The notes below the pieces were generated by a model. That model searched no databases. It saw only the letters and a list, made by a program, of their open reading frames with translations, and had not been told where the DNA came from. A program made the position numbers and the translations under genes. DNA of 57,863 nucleotides from an uncultured Bacteroidales bacterium (GTDB lineage: Bacteria; Bacteroidota; Bacteroidia; Bacteroidales; WCHB1-69): positions 1 to 57,863 of the forward strand of contig OMYJ01000002.1 in NCBI GenBank assembly GCA_900315245.1, written 5' to 3'. Positions 40,001 to 47,598 of this stretch are shown here, piece after piece; the stretch's first letter is position 1; every line of letters begins with the position of its first letter.

Positions 40001-41349
40001 TTGTCGGGCGTTGCCTTGGCTTGACGGCGGAACAGCGATACGATGGTCTGCGTGTCATCGTATGGATTGTCGGTCTGGTTGAAACTGTCGAGCAAGTCGC
40101 ATTGGTTCTTGGTGCAGATGTCAATGTCGCGTAGGAGGGTTTGGCTTAGGAAGCCCTCCAAAACCGCCTCATAACTCTCCATGAATTGGTCAATCAGCGT
40201 CTCGGAGTATTCGTTGGAGCTGTATTCCGCTCTGATATGATATTTTTTGCCGACATAGAAAGCCATCAGATAAAGCGACACTCCCTCGTTATGCTTGCGG
40301 AGCTGTATGGCCTCCATGGGTTTGCCCATCAGTTCAGTGTAATCAAGTATGAGGCCATGCCATGCAAATGTGGTGTTGATTTGCAGGTTGAGGTCCGTCA
40401 TCATGTCGGTATAGGAATAGAGGTCGTGCTTGCGGCAGCCGATCATCTGTTCCTCGCCGGCTTTCAGGAAGTCAAGCACGGTGGTCTCATCCGTGAACTT
40501 GGCATAAACGGGCAGCGTCTTCACGGTCATGCCAACGGAATGTTGGAACTTCTGCTCGGTGCGGCCGTTGAAGACCGTGGCAAACAGTGATTCATGCTCG
40601 TTGTTGTATTTGGCCAGCAGGAAGGAATAGGCCGACGTGAAGAAAGTGCTTTTTTTGATGCCGTTGGTCTTGCAGAAGGCATCCACCCGATCCATGTCGG
40701 TGTCGAGAATGCGGAGTTTATGGGCGTCCGTGTGTTCGGGAATCTCCAAGTCGGGCATAAGCTGGGTGAACGTGTCGCCGCAATCGAAGTTTTGGGCATA
40801 CCACTGTTTGCCTTCCTCGAAGGCCGGTGTTTTGCGCATCTCCGCTTCGGCAAGGGCAAACTCCTGCATCGACATCTCCTCGGGGGCAAGCGTGATGCCA
40901 TTGTAAGCCTTCTCCACATCGTAAATGATAATGTTGTACGAAGTGCCGTCGCTGATGATATGGTGCATGTCGAAGAACCAATAAATATGTTCCTCATCGC
41001 GCATCACTTTGGTATGAAACAGCCTGCCGCCATAGAGTTTGAAAGGCTGGATAAACTCTCGCTTCTCTGTCTCAATGTCCGTAAAATTTGAAACTTGAAA
41101 CCTGAAACTTGAAACCTCATCCGTATCAATGGTTTGCAAAGGCTCTCCCTCATCACTCAACTCAATGCGTGTAAAAAAAACGGGATGCGCCTTTATCGTC
41201 GTCTCAATGGCGCGACACAAACGGTCGGCATCGAGACTGCCGTCAAAGACAAAAAGAAATGGGAGGTTGTAAAAGACTTCATTTTCGTGCTCCATGCACT
41301 CGACATAAATGCCTAATTGCGATTGGGACAACGGTGATGTGTTTTTCAT
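34072..41349 (-). CDS. Two-module NRPS, C-A-T-C-A-T-R
   Basis: A 2425-residue nonribosomal peptide synthetase. Approximate domains: condensation C1 5-425 (MHHIISDG), adenylation A1 430-930 (IYTSGSTGVPKG, YGPSES), carrier T1 925-1000 (GLTSIS), C2 1030-1440 (VHHLIFDG), A2 1455-1945 (LYTSGSTGTPKG, YGPTEC), T2 1950-2030 (DLGGTSL), and a Lys2-type thioester reductase 2060-2400 (LLTGATGYLGIHVLQEL, YVHSKFIAERV). The product should be a dipeptide released reductively as an aldehyde; the N-terminal C domain suggests N-acylation. By manual alignment the 10-residue specificity codes read about DALQIGGCYK and DAMQAGGIFK, not confidently assignable. A palindrome sits in frame inside A2 (36573-36600). No phosphopantetheinyl transferase is nearby. 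Confidence 0.93.
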   Translation of the reverse strand: MKNTSPLSQSQLGIYVECMEHENEVFYNLPFLFVFDGSLDADRLCRAIETTIKAHPVFFTRIELSDEGEPLQTIDTDEVSSFRFQVSNFTDIETEKREFIQPFKLYGGRLFHTKVMRDEEHIYWFFDMHHIISDGTSYNIIIYDVEKAYNGITLAPEEMSMQEFALAEAEMRKTPAFEEGKQWYAQNFDCGDTFTQLMPDLEIPEHTDAHKLRILDTDMDRVDAFCKTNGIKKSTFFTSAYSFLLAKYNNEHESLFATVFNGRTEQKFQHSVGMTVKTLPVYAKFTDETTVLDFLKAGEEQMIGCRKHDLYSYTDMMTDLNLQINTTFAWHGLILDYTELMGKPMEAIQLRKHNEGVSLYLMAFYVGKKYHIRAEYSSNEYSETLIDQFMESYEAVLEGFLSQTLLRDIDICTKNQCDLLDSFNQTDNPYDDTQTIVSLFRRQAKATPDKTAVVFKDKRFTYAEVDEISDRIASHIASKGLGLEDVVAILIARSEWMAIASLGVLKAGCAYQPLDPTYPKERLSFMMQDTASKLLIADEKLCSILDEYKGEVLLTKDIENLKESKELAGPKPESLFTLIYTSGSTGVPKGCQLEHRNMVAFSHMHQHALHVEAESRIGAYASFGFDACLLELWPPLIVGATVYIIPEEIRLDLLALNDYFEQNGITHTFMTTQVARSFVNDISNHSLKAFITGGEKLADVTPPPYLLLNGYGPSESICYVTAFAVKEKLQNIPIGKAVENMHLYIMDAYGHRLPVGAAGELWVNGPQVGRGYLNRPEKTAESFVETPWGRCYRTGDIVRYLPDGNIQFVGRRDAQVKIRGFRIELTEVEAIIRQYPGIKDVTVQAFDEESGGKFIAAYIVADEQIDVEALNNFIMEEKPPYMVPAVTMQIDRIPLNQNQKVNKKALPKPEKKAFAAEVESNAPMNILEEELHEIVAGIVGTKDFGVTTVLGYVGLTSISAIKLAVQLNKKYGVAVDSKELVKKGNIQYIENEILNLLLNAAAHTPQESEEQRAESATHHAESSDVPLSYAQMGVYVECMKQPTSTIYNIPSLVGFPKDTDTARLAQSVETIIKAHPQFNVHFGSEGSDIVQIVDANQPVVITQSKLSEAELEKYKLAFVKPFNLKKGPLYRMEIVTTEKRVYLLADVHHLIFDGSSFDLFVNQLCDLMNGREIESEAISYADFVADEKAAEESPKHAEAQAFFQERLGKLEGVTEIPSDLTNPLEQGSVSEVFSQLDFSTIEGFCKQHNLSPAHLTLAAVFYALSRFTNNEQICITTISNGRSDLRIRNTVGMFVNTLALSTQIGEQSVMEFLNETSANFDETLRHENYPFAQIAADYDLSAEIMFAYQMGVIDQYVINGQKLDIESLELDTPKFRVAFYIQEKGGMPGVCIEYDNGRYSESLMQSLAQSVCNAVNAFIRQSETPLLHVSLLDAEQTALLDSFNQTEVPYDNTQNIVSLFRRQVEQTPDNLAVVYHDKQYTYREVDAISERIAAYVASQGLGKEDVVSVLIPRCEWMAIASIGVLKAGCAYQPLDPSYPAERLNFMMKDAKAKMLIADEELHDIVNEYQGKVLLTKDIATLETVETFHETSLLTPSSLFILLYTSGSTGTPKGCQLEHGNLVAFCHWYQRHYGLTANDRVAAYASYGFDACMMDMYPALTCGACVHIIGDDIRLNLPDLNEYFNTQGITHSFITTQVGYQFASNVENHSLRCFAVGGEKLSALNPPTNYKMYNGYGPTECTIFTTNYWVKDYELDIPIGKPLDNLKLYIVDKQFNRLPIGAAGELWVSGAQVSRGYLNRPEKTAETFLKNPFSQDSGYERIYRTGDIVRYLPDGNIQFVGRKDGQVKIRGFRIELKEVEAVIREFPGIKDVTVQAFDYENGGKYIAAYIVSDNKVDVKELNAFIGQRKPPYMIPAATMQIDAIPLNQNQKVNRKALPTPVMQASDREYVAPANETERQFCKIFSDILSMDKIGTTDNFFDLGGTSLMVTRVILEADKIGYHVAYGDVFANNTPRKLAALVTGATVLNTEEEDVTNFDYTTIHNLLSNNTLDGFRNGERQSLGNVLLTGATGYLGIHVLQELICSDVPKIYCLVRDKNLDAAEHRLKTLLFYYFESTYDELFGKRLNIVLGDVTNDLTDLVKAKIDTVFNCAAVVKHFSEGTEIEDVNIGGAQRCVDFCLKSGARLVHISTYSTAGINVNDTMSPDYVFNEQRLYDGQYLGNQYVHSKFIAERVILQAIAENGLSAKVIRVGNLAARAKDGEFQINFSTNAFMGRIKVYNMLGCCPYSIYESKVEFSPIDEVAQAIILLSTTPKECCVFHTYNNHALFLGDVLSGLNNIGTDIRFVEDEEYNTAMESAGNDPQKAKTLSSLLAYKDAAHGKKATSVPVVNAYTTQVLYRLGFKWSPTTWDYVDQMLGAISGLGFFD
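36573..36600. repeat. 28-bp palindrome inside the NRPS A2 coding region
   Basis: GTAGAGATGTTTCA (36573-36586) pairs with TGAAACGTCTCTAC (36587-36600), 13 of 14 pairs Watson-Crick. On the coding strand it encodes VETFHETSL in the linker before the LLYTSGSTG motif. The matching linker of A1 (ENLKESKELAGPKPESLF) has no such sequence. It is of the same type as the intergenic palindromes. Confidence 0.85.
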
Positions 41350-41409
41350 ATCGTTTTTGTTTCTCTATTTGTTGTTGTTCGATTATGGGTTCCGGCTAAT
41401 AGCGAACAG

Positions 41410-42750
41410 CTATTGCTTCTTCTTGTCATTCCACGGCAGTGTGAAAATCGTCGGGGTGACGGAAATCATCACCCATCCCCAATGCAATTGGCGATTCTCG
41501 GACACGTGCTGGAGCTTCTCCATCGTTTCGGTACCACGCATATAGGAATAGCCGGCCCCCACTCTGACGAATTTCGCAAAGGAATAGTTGAGCGACAACT
41601 CGACCTCATGACCCAACGGCTTTTTCATATTTTCGAGGTTGGTCGCGATAGCGAAGAAGTGGTATGCGGCGTTGATGTTCAGCCCCTTTACAGGACTGAC
41701 AGAACCGCCGGTGTAGAGATTTTGCAAACCAGGGGTGAATCCGCCCACATAACTGTCCACATAGAAGAAGTCCATGGCGCCGTAGAATTCATGGTGGGAA
41801 CCGAAGATAGGACAGAAACCCCGAATCACATCATGGAAGACCATGCCGAGGTTCCCTTCCGCCGGAACAGCAAAATACTTGTCGCCACTCAGGTAGTCAT
41901 AACCGACAAAGAGATTGTAGAAGTCATTCGGTGTAACCTTGAGTTTCGCACTTCCCATATAGGCATTCAACGGGATGCCGTGCTCCTCCTTGCCCATTTG
42001 GTAATAGAAGGCGCCCTCCATCCTTACGATACTAGGACTCAGGACCATATAGGTGCCAAACAGCTGTTGGTAGAAGGTCTTGTCTGGTTTTTCCGACTTC
42101 AGACTCTGCATGCCGACGTTCATACCGAGTAATGAAATCTCAAAAATTGATTTTGGAGTAGTATAGTGATACCAAAGCGTCTGCATGGTTTTATAAGGCT
42201 GAATACCACCGGCATAATAGCTGGTTCCGGCGGACACATTGTCGCTATTCTGGTTGTAAGCCAGAAGTGCGTGCACTTTGTGTCCATAACCCTCAAAACC
42301 GAATTTCAGCACATCATGAGTGGGCGCGGTCATGGTCCAGTCATCGTAACCTAAGATACGCTCGTCGTCATATTCCAACACTTGCCGGCCGATTTTGGCG
42401 AAAAGCCCGGTTTTGTTATGTCTCATCGAAAACCAACCCTCGGCAAGACTCAGTGTCCCGCCAGCTTGTCCCCAGATTCCAGAGAACTGCGGCGAGAGTT
42501 TCACCTCAAACCAGTCGGCCCTCTTGTAGCCGAGGTTAATCCGGTACTGGCCCATGATGAATTGAGCCTTCCGGGAGTTTTCGTCCTCATCCTGGAGATC
42601 AAAACCACCCACACGAATCTCTCCACGGGTGTTGATTTTGGCATCAATAGTAAATTCGTTGTCTGCCTCTTGTGCAAATAATCCAATGTTGAGCATCACA
42701 ATGGCGAACAAGAAGATCCATTGTGCTGTTTTGTTCAGAAATCCATTCAT
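41410..42750 (-). CDS. Outer-membrane beta-barrel protein (alginate-export/porin-like)
   Basis: A 446-residue protein with a signal peptide (about 1-26, WIFLFAIVMLNIGLFAQ) and a sequence of alternating amphipathic strands typical of an outer-membrane barrel. Seen are FTIDAKINTRGEIRVGGF, YRINLGYKRADWFEVKLSPQ, LFAKIGRQVLEYDDERILG, YDYLSGDKYFAVPAEGNL and FVRVGAGYSYMRGTE. The pattern resembles the alginate_exp/porin-like families of Bacteroidetes, in which RQxLxYxDxRxxGxxDW is a recurring motif. It starts 3 bp after the STAS gene and ends 60 bp before the NRPS, so it probably shares their transcript. It may pass a small molecule across the outer membrane; a link to the NRPS product is speculative. 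Confidence 0.78.
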   Translation of the reverse strand: MNGFLNKTAQWIFLFAIVMLNIGLFAQEADNEFTIDAKINTRGEIRVGGFDLQDEDENSRKAQFIMGQYRINLGYKRADWFEVKLSPQFSGIWGQAGGTLSLAEGWFSMRHNKTGLFAKIGRQVLEYDDERILGYDDWTMTAPTHDVLKFGFEGYGHKVHALLAYNQNSDNVSAGTSYYAGGIQPYKTMQTLWYHYTTPKSIFEISLLGMNVGMQSLKSEKPDKTFYQQLFGTYMVLSPSIVRMEGAFYYQMGKEEHGIPLNAYMGSAKLKVTPNDFYNLFVGYDYLSGDKYFAVPAEGNLGMVFHDVIRGFCPIFGSHHEFYGAMDFFYVDSYVGGFTPGLQNLYTGGSVSPVKGLNINAAYHFFAIATNLENMKKPLGHEVELSLNYSFAKFVRVGAGYSYMRGTETMEKLQHVSENRQLHWGWVMISVTPTIFTLPWNDKKKQ

Positions 42751-42753
42751 CGC

Positions 42754-43059
42754 TTATGCAATTATCTCGAAAATACCATCCAATTTTGTCATCTTGAAAA
42801 CCTGCATCACATCGGGACAGACGTTTTTCAAGTACATCTTACCGCCTTTTGCTGCCACCTCTTTCCTGATTTTCAAGAAGATGCGCAACCCTGAACTGCT
42901 GATGAACGGCATCTTCTCACAATCCAAAAGGATGTTCTGGTCCGCATGCTGCATAAGCGGCTCGATGGTTTCAGCGATTTGCTGTGCAGCCACCGTGTCC
43001 AATCGTCCGTCAAAAGCGGCGGTGATGGTATTTCCCTCTTCCGTAATGTTTATGTTCAT
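42754..43059 (-). CDS. STAS-domain anti-anti-sigma factor
   Basis: A 101-residue SpoIIAA/RsbV-like protein. The phosphorylatable serine lies in MPFISSSGLRIFLKIRK, preceded by the strand NILLDCEK. In such partner-switching systems an unphosphorylated STAS protein binds and removes an anti-sigma kinase, and a PP2C phosphatase reactivates it. Both of these activities are present in the SpoIIE-like protein encoded just upstream (43227-45296). It starts the STAS-barrel-NRPS gene run, with a -7 box at 43107. The sigma factor or other final target is not in the window. Confidence 0.92.
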   Translation of the reverse strand: MNINITEEGNTITAAFDGRLDTVAAQQIAETIEPLMQHADQNILLDCEKMPFISSSGLRIFLKIRKEVAAKGGKMYLKNVCPDVMQVFKMTKLDGIFEIIA

Positions 43060-43106
43060 AATGTATTATTTTGTTGGTGTAATTTATTGGTTTATCAAAA
43101 AAAATG

Positions 43107-43114
43107 CAAAAATA
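43107..43114 (-). promoter_or_regulatory. -7 box TATTTTTG for STAS-barrel-NRPS run
   Basis: On the minus strand TATTTTTG is followed by CATTT, 47 bp before the STAS start codon. Confidence 0.6.
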
Positions 43115-43226
43115 ATGTTTTTTCTATTTATGATTTCAATTTCTACCAAGCTCTTGCCCCTATCGAGGCTGCTCAAGGAAATGGTTTAATATATTCTATA
43201 GCTTTGGGGTTACCCCCTGCCAATTG

Positions 43227-45296
43227 CTAACTACTAACTGCTAACTTTTTCCGCATCTTCAGCACATTCCTCCCCTCCTCATGCGCATACCTCACCTCGT
43301 CCATAATCTCCTTGATGAGATGGATGCCCAAGCCGCCAATCTGTCGCTCCTCAAGCGAAACGTCAAGGTCGGCTTCCTTTTGCTCTAACGGATTGAACGG
43401 GACACCAGTATCGCTAATGGTCGCACATATTTGTCCTTTCACAACTTCCAAGGTGAGTTCCGCCGCGCCTTTTTCTCCCTCAGGATAGGCATACATGATG
43501 ACATTAGTTGCCGCTTCTTCCAAAGCAAGGTTTATTTGCGGCATCAACGACTTGTCAAGGTTTTCTTGCTCAAAGAAAGCATCCAAAAAGGGTTCTAACT
43601 TGTCGAGTTCTCGGATGTTGTTGGTGAGCGTAAGAGTGTTCGTATGCCCAAGATAACGAATGGCCAGCAGCGTGAGGTCATCGCTCTGCTCAGCTTGGTT
43701 CACGAACTGTTGCACCGCCTTGTGTAACTGCGCAAGCTGCTCCCGCGCAACCATCGCACCAACAGAGGCTGCTGCATCAAGGGTCCTCTCCTCCCCGAAG
43801 AGTTCCTTCTGCTCATTTTCCGCTTCGGTCAGACCGTCAGTGTAGAGCAATAGCGTGTCTCCGGGTGCCAGAATCATTTCGTGGGCAGTATATTTCGCGC
43901 AGGCATCAACTCCAAGCAGAAGGGAGGGCTCGGTATTCAAATAATCCGCATGACCGCCCTTTATCAAAATCGGGGGATTATGCCCCGCGTTGCAGTAACA
44001 TATTTTTCCTGTGGACAGGTCCATGGCCCCTAAAAACATCGTGATGAACATGATGTCGGGGTTATTGTCGCTGATAGTGGCGTTGAGGGCTTGCACAATA
44101 CTGTCGGGGCGGTCGTCCCGGGCCGACAAGGTGCGGAACAGACTGTGGGCGATGGCCATCAGCAGGGCTGCGGGCACCCCTTTGCCGGAAACATCACCGA
44201 TACAGAAAAGCAATTTCCCGTCGCGCACATAATAGTCGTACAAGTCGCCGCCCACAAACTTAGCCGGTATCTGCAATCCACTGATGTCCAACCCATTTGC
44301 AAGATTGTTCGGCAAGCCTGAAGGCAACAGTGACTGTTGGATGTCGCGAGCAATGGCAAGTTCGTCCTCAATGTGCTGCTCCTTGGCCCGCACCTCGTTC
44401 AACTTCCACAAGTTCTGTACAGAACGATAGGCAATGAAGAACACCGCCAAAATTCCCGTCATGACCAGCAAAGCGAAAAACAGACTGGATCGCCGTAGCC
44501 GTTTGTACATGTCGGCGTCCGGGATGGTGATGGTCAGCGTCATGTTCTTGCCATCAATCTTCTCCGAGAAAACATGGCACCTGCCCTTAGGAGTTTTTGA
44601 CGGAGGTGGCACCAATGTTGTGCCGTCGCCGGCAACTAATGTGCAAAAACTGTTGGGATAAAGTTTTATGCTTCGAATGATACTCACGAGGGTGTCAATC
44701 GCGACATCCGCACCGATTAGACCCACCACCTCCCCGGTCTTGTCTCTGACTGGAGCGCTGTAGGTCATCAGAAATGTCTTTCCTCCGGCATTGTCGTAAT
44801 ACGGGTCGCTCCAGATTCCTTTCTCGGATGCCATCCCTTCCTGAAACCAATCCATTTGGAGATAATCATGGCTCGGACCGCCTATCTGCCTGGCGACCAA
44901 TGTATCATCGCCTTTCTGATATCCTACGTAAACCTCAAACCAACGACCTTTTTCAGGATAGTATCCCTCTTTGAACGCAATGCCCGAACCCATGATCCGG
45001 GAACTGGATTCCACGGTGTGACGGGCAATGTCGAACATCGCATCAGGGTCGTCAATAGCGTATTCCACCATGGGTTTTATGGAATTCACAACGGTCTCGA
45101 TCTTCCCTGTACGAATATGAATCATCATTTCGGTGTTCTTCAGGGTGGCCTCTGCCCGTTTACCTGCAACATGAAGCGCCTCTTTCCGAATATGGAAATA
45201 GTAAAACACACTGACCAACGCCAATACGGCAATGGCGGAAATGATTTTCAGGATTTCCTTTTTAGCGAATGCATATTTGTTTGTTAGAGCTGACAT
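43227..45296 (-). CDS. Sensor with PP2C (SpoIIE) phosphatase and RsbW-like kinase domains
   Basis: A 689-residue membrane signalling protein. TM1 is at about 15-35, followed by an extracytoplasmic dCache-like sensor (about 40-270, with GRWFEVYVGYQKGDDTL and IWSDPYYDNAGGKTFLMTYSAPV), and TM2 at about 275-300. A SpoIIE-type PP2C domain follows (about 330-545, VGGDLYDYYVRDGKLLFCIGDVSGKGVPAALLMA, YCNAGHNPP, LLLYTDGLTEAEN). Last is a GHKL/HATPase domain of the RsbW type (about 565-685, NLALEEAATNVIMYAYPEG, ATISDTGVPFNPL, GGLGIHLIKEIMDEV). Phosphatase and kinase in one chain should set the phosphorylation state of the adjacent STAS protein. Its last codons (LAVSS and stop) are encoded by a TTAGCAGTTAGTAGTTAG word repeat. 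Confidence 0.92.
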   Translation of the reverse strand: MSALTNKYAFAKKEILKIISAIAVLALVSVFYYFHIRKEALHVAGKRAEATLKNTEMMIHIRTGKIETVVNSIKPMVEYAIDDPDAMFDIARHTVESSSRIMGSGIAFKEGYYPEKGRWFEVYVGYQKGDDTLVARQIGGPSHDYLQMDWFQEGMASEKGIWSDPYYDNAGGKTFLMTYSAPVRDKTGEVVGLIGADVAIDTLVSIIRSIKLYPNSFCTLVAGDGTTLVPPPSKTPKGRCHVFSEKIDGKNMTLTITIPDADMYKRLRRSSLFFALLVMTGILAVFFIAYRSVQNLWKLNEVRAKEQHIEDELAIARDIQQSLLPSGLPNNLANGLDISGLQIPAKFVGGDLYDYYVRDGKLLFCIGDVSGKGVPAALLMAIAHSLFRTLSARDDRPDSIVQALNATISDNNPDIMFITMFLGAMDLSTGKICYCNAGHNPPILIKGGHADYLNTEPSLLLGVDACAKYTAHEMILAPGDTLLLYTDGLTEAENEQKELFGEERTLDAAASVGAMVAREQLAQLHKAVQQFVNQAEQSDDLTLLAIRYLGHTNTLTLTNNIRELDKLEPFLDAFFEQENLDKSLMPQINLALEEAATNVIMYAYPEGEKGAAELTLEVVKGQICATISDTGVPFNPLEQKEADLDVSLEERQIGGLGIHLIKEIMDEVRYAHEEGRNVLKMRKKLAVSS

Positions 45297-45322
45297 GCCG
45301 AGGTCATTAAAAATTGATGCTG

Positions 45323-45330
45323 CAAATGTA
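45323..45330 (-). promoter_or_regulatory. -7 box TACATTTG for the SpoIIE-like gene
   Basis: On the minus strand TACATTTG is followed by CAGC, 26 bp before the start codon at 45296. Confidence 0.7.
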
Positions 45331-45364
45331 CATAATTATCGGACACACAGCAATTCGCACCATT

Positions 45365-47290
45365 TTATTCACTCAACTCCAACCACTCTGTCTCCTTTTC
45401 CTCAATTTGAGCCTTTATCGACTCGTATGCTTTGTAGAGTTCCCCGGAAGCAATGGCTTCGGCGTTGTCCTCAGGATTGGCGAGCCGCTCCTCTGTGTCG
45501 GCCAGAAGCCGCTGCAACAATTCCAACTCATCTTCTAATTTGCGCAGCCGGTTCTTCTTCTTGCGGTCATCAGCCTCGCGCTGCTTCTTCTGTTCCCACA
45601 ACTCTTTGTTGCTGGACACCTTCTCTCCGGAAGCACTGGATGCGGTAACGTTCCGGCTTTGTAATTCGTTGAGCGTCTCCATCTTACGCTGCGCCAAGAA
45701 ATCATAGACATCGCCGACGAAAGCATGCATCTGATGGTTCTTGAACTCATAGACCTTGGAAGTGAGCCCTTGCAGGAAGTCACGGTCGTGGGAAACGAGG
45801 ATCAGGCTGCCTTCATACTGCAACAGGGCGTTTTTGAGCACGTCCTTGGAAGGCATGTCGAGATGGTTGGTCGGCTCGTCGAGGATGAGCAGGTTGAAGG
45901 GGGATAACAGCAGCTTTGCCAACGCGAGACGCGCTTTTTCACCACCGGAAAGCACTTTCACCTTCTTTTCGGTGTCTTCCGTGTCGAAGAGGAAGCTGCC
46001 GAGGATGGTGCGGATTTTGGGCCGGATGTCACCCACCGCCACATCGTCAATCGTCTCGAAAACGGTCTTTTCGGGATTGAGCAGTTGCGCTTGGTTCTGT
46101 GCATAGTAACCCACAACCACCTGATAGCCAAGCTGCAATTCACCGCTTTCAGGGGGCAGCGCACCCACGATGGCTTTCACCATAGTGGATTTGCCCTCAC
46201 CGTTGCGGCCGACGAACGCCACGCGCTCGCCACGCTCAAGCCGGAAATCGACACCTTTGAGAACGCCCGGCTTGGTGTCATAACCCAACGAAAGATTCTT
46301 GCTCTCCACCACCACAAGGCCCGAGTGCGGCGCAGGCGGGAACTTGAACGATATGGAACTTTTGTCGTATTCGTCCACCTCCACACGGTCCATCTTCTCC
46401 AGCATCTTGATTCGGCTCTGTACTTGCCGAGCTTTGGTGGCCTTATAACGGAACCGCTCTATGAATCGCTCAATCTGCGCAATTTCCTTCTGTTGGTTCT
46501 CATACGCCGACTGCTGGCTTTCAATGCGTTCCAAGCGCTGTTCCACGTATTTGGAATAGCTGCACTTGTAATCCTGAATATTCCCTAAAGTGATCTCAAT
46601 GGTACGGTTGGTCACTCGGTCAAGGAATGCGCGGTCGTGGGAGACGAGAATGACGCAACCGTCGTAATTGGCGAGGTAATCCTCCAACCACTGGATGGAT
46701 TCGATGTCGAGATGGTTGGTGGGCTCGTCAAGGAGAATGATTTCGGGCTTTTGGAGGAGGATTTTAGCGAGGCAGACACGCATCTGCCAGCCATTGCTGA
46801 ACGAGGACATCGGCTGGTGAAACTCCTCGCGGAAAAATCCCATACCTGCCAGTACTTTCTCGGTTTCAGCCTCTATTGTGTTGCCACCGAGGTGGTTATA
46901 TCTGTCATTCAAGTCAGAGAGTTGTTGTGTCAGCTGGGCATATCCTTCGGATTCGTAGTCCGTGCGTTCGGCCAACTCGTTGGAGATATGCTGCATCTTG
47001 CGTTCCATAACCCGTATCTCCTCAAATGCGGAAACCGCCTCGTCCCATACGGACAGCGTGGATGTTCCGGCGAGTTCCTGCGGCAAATACCCTACCCTAT
47101 GGCCGGAGGTGATGACCATCGTGCCCGCTGCCGGCTCAATGTCACGGTGGATGATCTTCAACAATGTCGATTTCCCGGCACCGTTGTGCCCCACAAGCCC
47201 GATACGATCCTTGTCACCCGCCACAAACGAGACATCCTTGAAGAGGAAGTCTCCAGTGAAATTGACTGACAGTTTGTTGATCTGAATCAT
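45365..47290 (-). CDS. ABC-F family ATPase (Uup/YdiF-like)
   Basis: A soluble protein with two ABC ATPase domains and no membrane part, 641 residues. Domain 1 has the Walker A loop GLVGHNGAGKST, the signature SFSNGWQMRVCLAK and LLDEPTNHLDIESIQWLEDYL. A charged linker is followed by domain 2 with FVGRNGEGKST, LSGGEKARLALAKLL and LILDEPTNHLDM. The C-terminus is a charged coiled coil (KKNRLRKLEDELELLQRLLADTEERL). ABC-F proteins act on ribosomes as translation factors or antibiotic protectors; Uup-type members have this C-terminal coiled coil. It has no functional tie to its neighbours and lies between a word-repeat gap and the SpoIIE-like gene. Confidence 0.94.
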   Translation of the reverse strand: MIQINKLSVNFTGDFLFKDVSFVAGDKDRIGLVGHNGAGKSTLLKIIHRDIEPAAGTMVITSGHRVGYLPQELAGTSTLSVWDEAVSAFEEIRVMERKMQHISNELAERTDYESEGYAQLTQQLSDLNDRYNHLGGNTIEAETEKVLAGMGFFREEFHQPMSSFSNGWQMRVCLAKILLQKPEIILLDEPTNHLDIESIQWLEDYLANYDGCVILVSHDRAFLDRVTNRTIEITLGNIQDYKCSYSKYVEQRLERIESQQSAYENQQKEIAQIERFIERFRYKATKARQVQSRIKMLEKMDRVEVDEYDKSSISFKFPPAPHSGLVVVESKNLSLGYDTKPGVLKGVDFRLERGERVAFVGRNGEGKSTMVKAIVGALPPESGELQLGYQVVVGYYAQNQAQLLNPEKTVFETIDDVAVGDIRPKIRTILGSFLFDTEDTEKKVKVLSGGEKARLALAKLLLSPFNLLILDEPTNHLDMPSKDVLKNALLQYEGSLILVSHDRDFLQGLTSKVYEFKNHQMHAFVGDVYDFLAQRKMETLNELQSRNVTASSASGEKVSSNKELWEQKKQREADDRKKKNRLRKLEDELELLQRLLADTEERLANPEDNAEAIASGELYKAYESIKAQIEEKETEWLELSE

Positions 47291-47598
47291 TATGTAATGG
47301 TTATGGGTTATAGGTTATTGGTTATTGAAGCTGGGGTATTGTGATTGGTGATTAGTGATTAGTGATTAGTGATTAGTGATTAGTGATTTGTAAACAGTGA
47401 GCAGTGAATTGTGAACAGACTATAACTCTCGTCATTTTATCATCTTTCATCGTCTCATCGCATCATCGCCTCATCGTTTCATCGCCTCATCGTTTCATCG
47501 TCTCATCGTTTCATCGTCTCATCGTTTCATCGCCTCATCGTTTCATCGCCTCATCGTTTCATCGCCTCATCGTTTCATCGCCTCATCGTTTCATCGCC
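47291..47598. other. Repeat-filled gap between ABC-F and ftsW
   Basis: No gene is visible. It holds a TTATTGG-type word repeat (47296-47338), six GTGATTAGTGATTAG-type words (about 47340-47390), a GTGAGCAGTGAATTGTGAACAG word and an 8-bp TCATCGnn tandem array (47447-47604). The array contains the ftsW stop codon. Confidence 0.8.
47296..47338 (+). repeat. Word repeat, near-identical to 52200-52240
   Basis: AATGGTTATGGGTTATAGG, then TTATTGGTTATTGAAG and CTGGGGT. The copy upstream of murE (52200-52240) differs by a base substitution and a short length difference. Confidence 0.88.
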
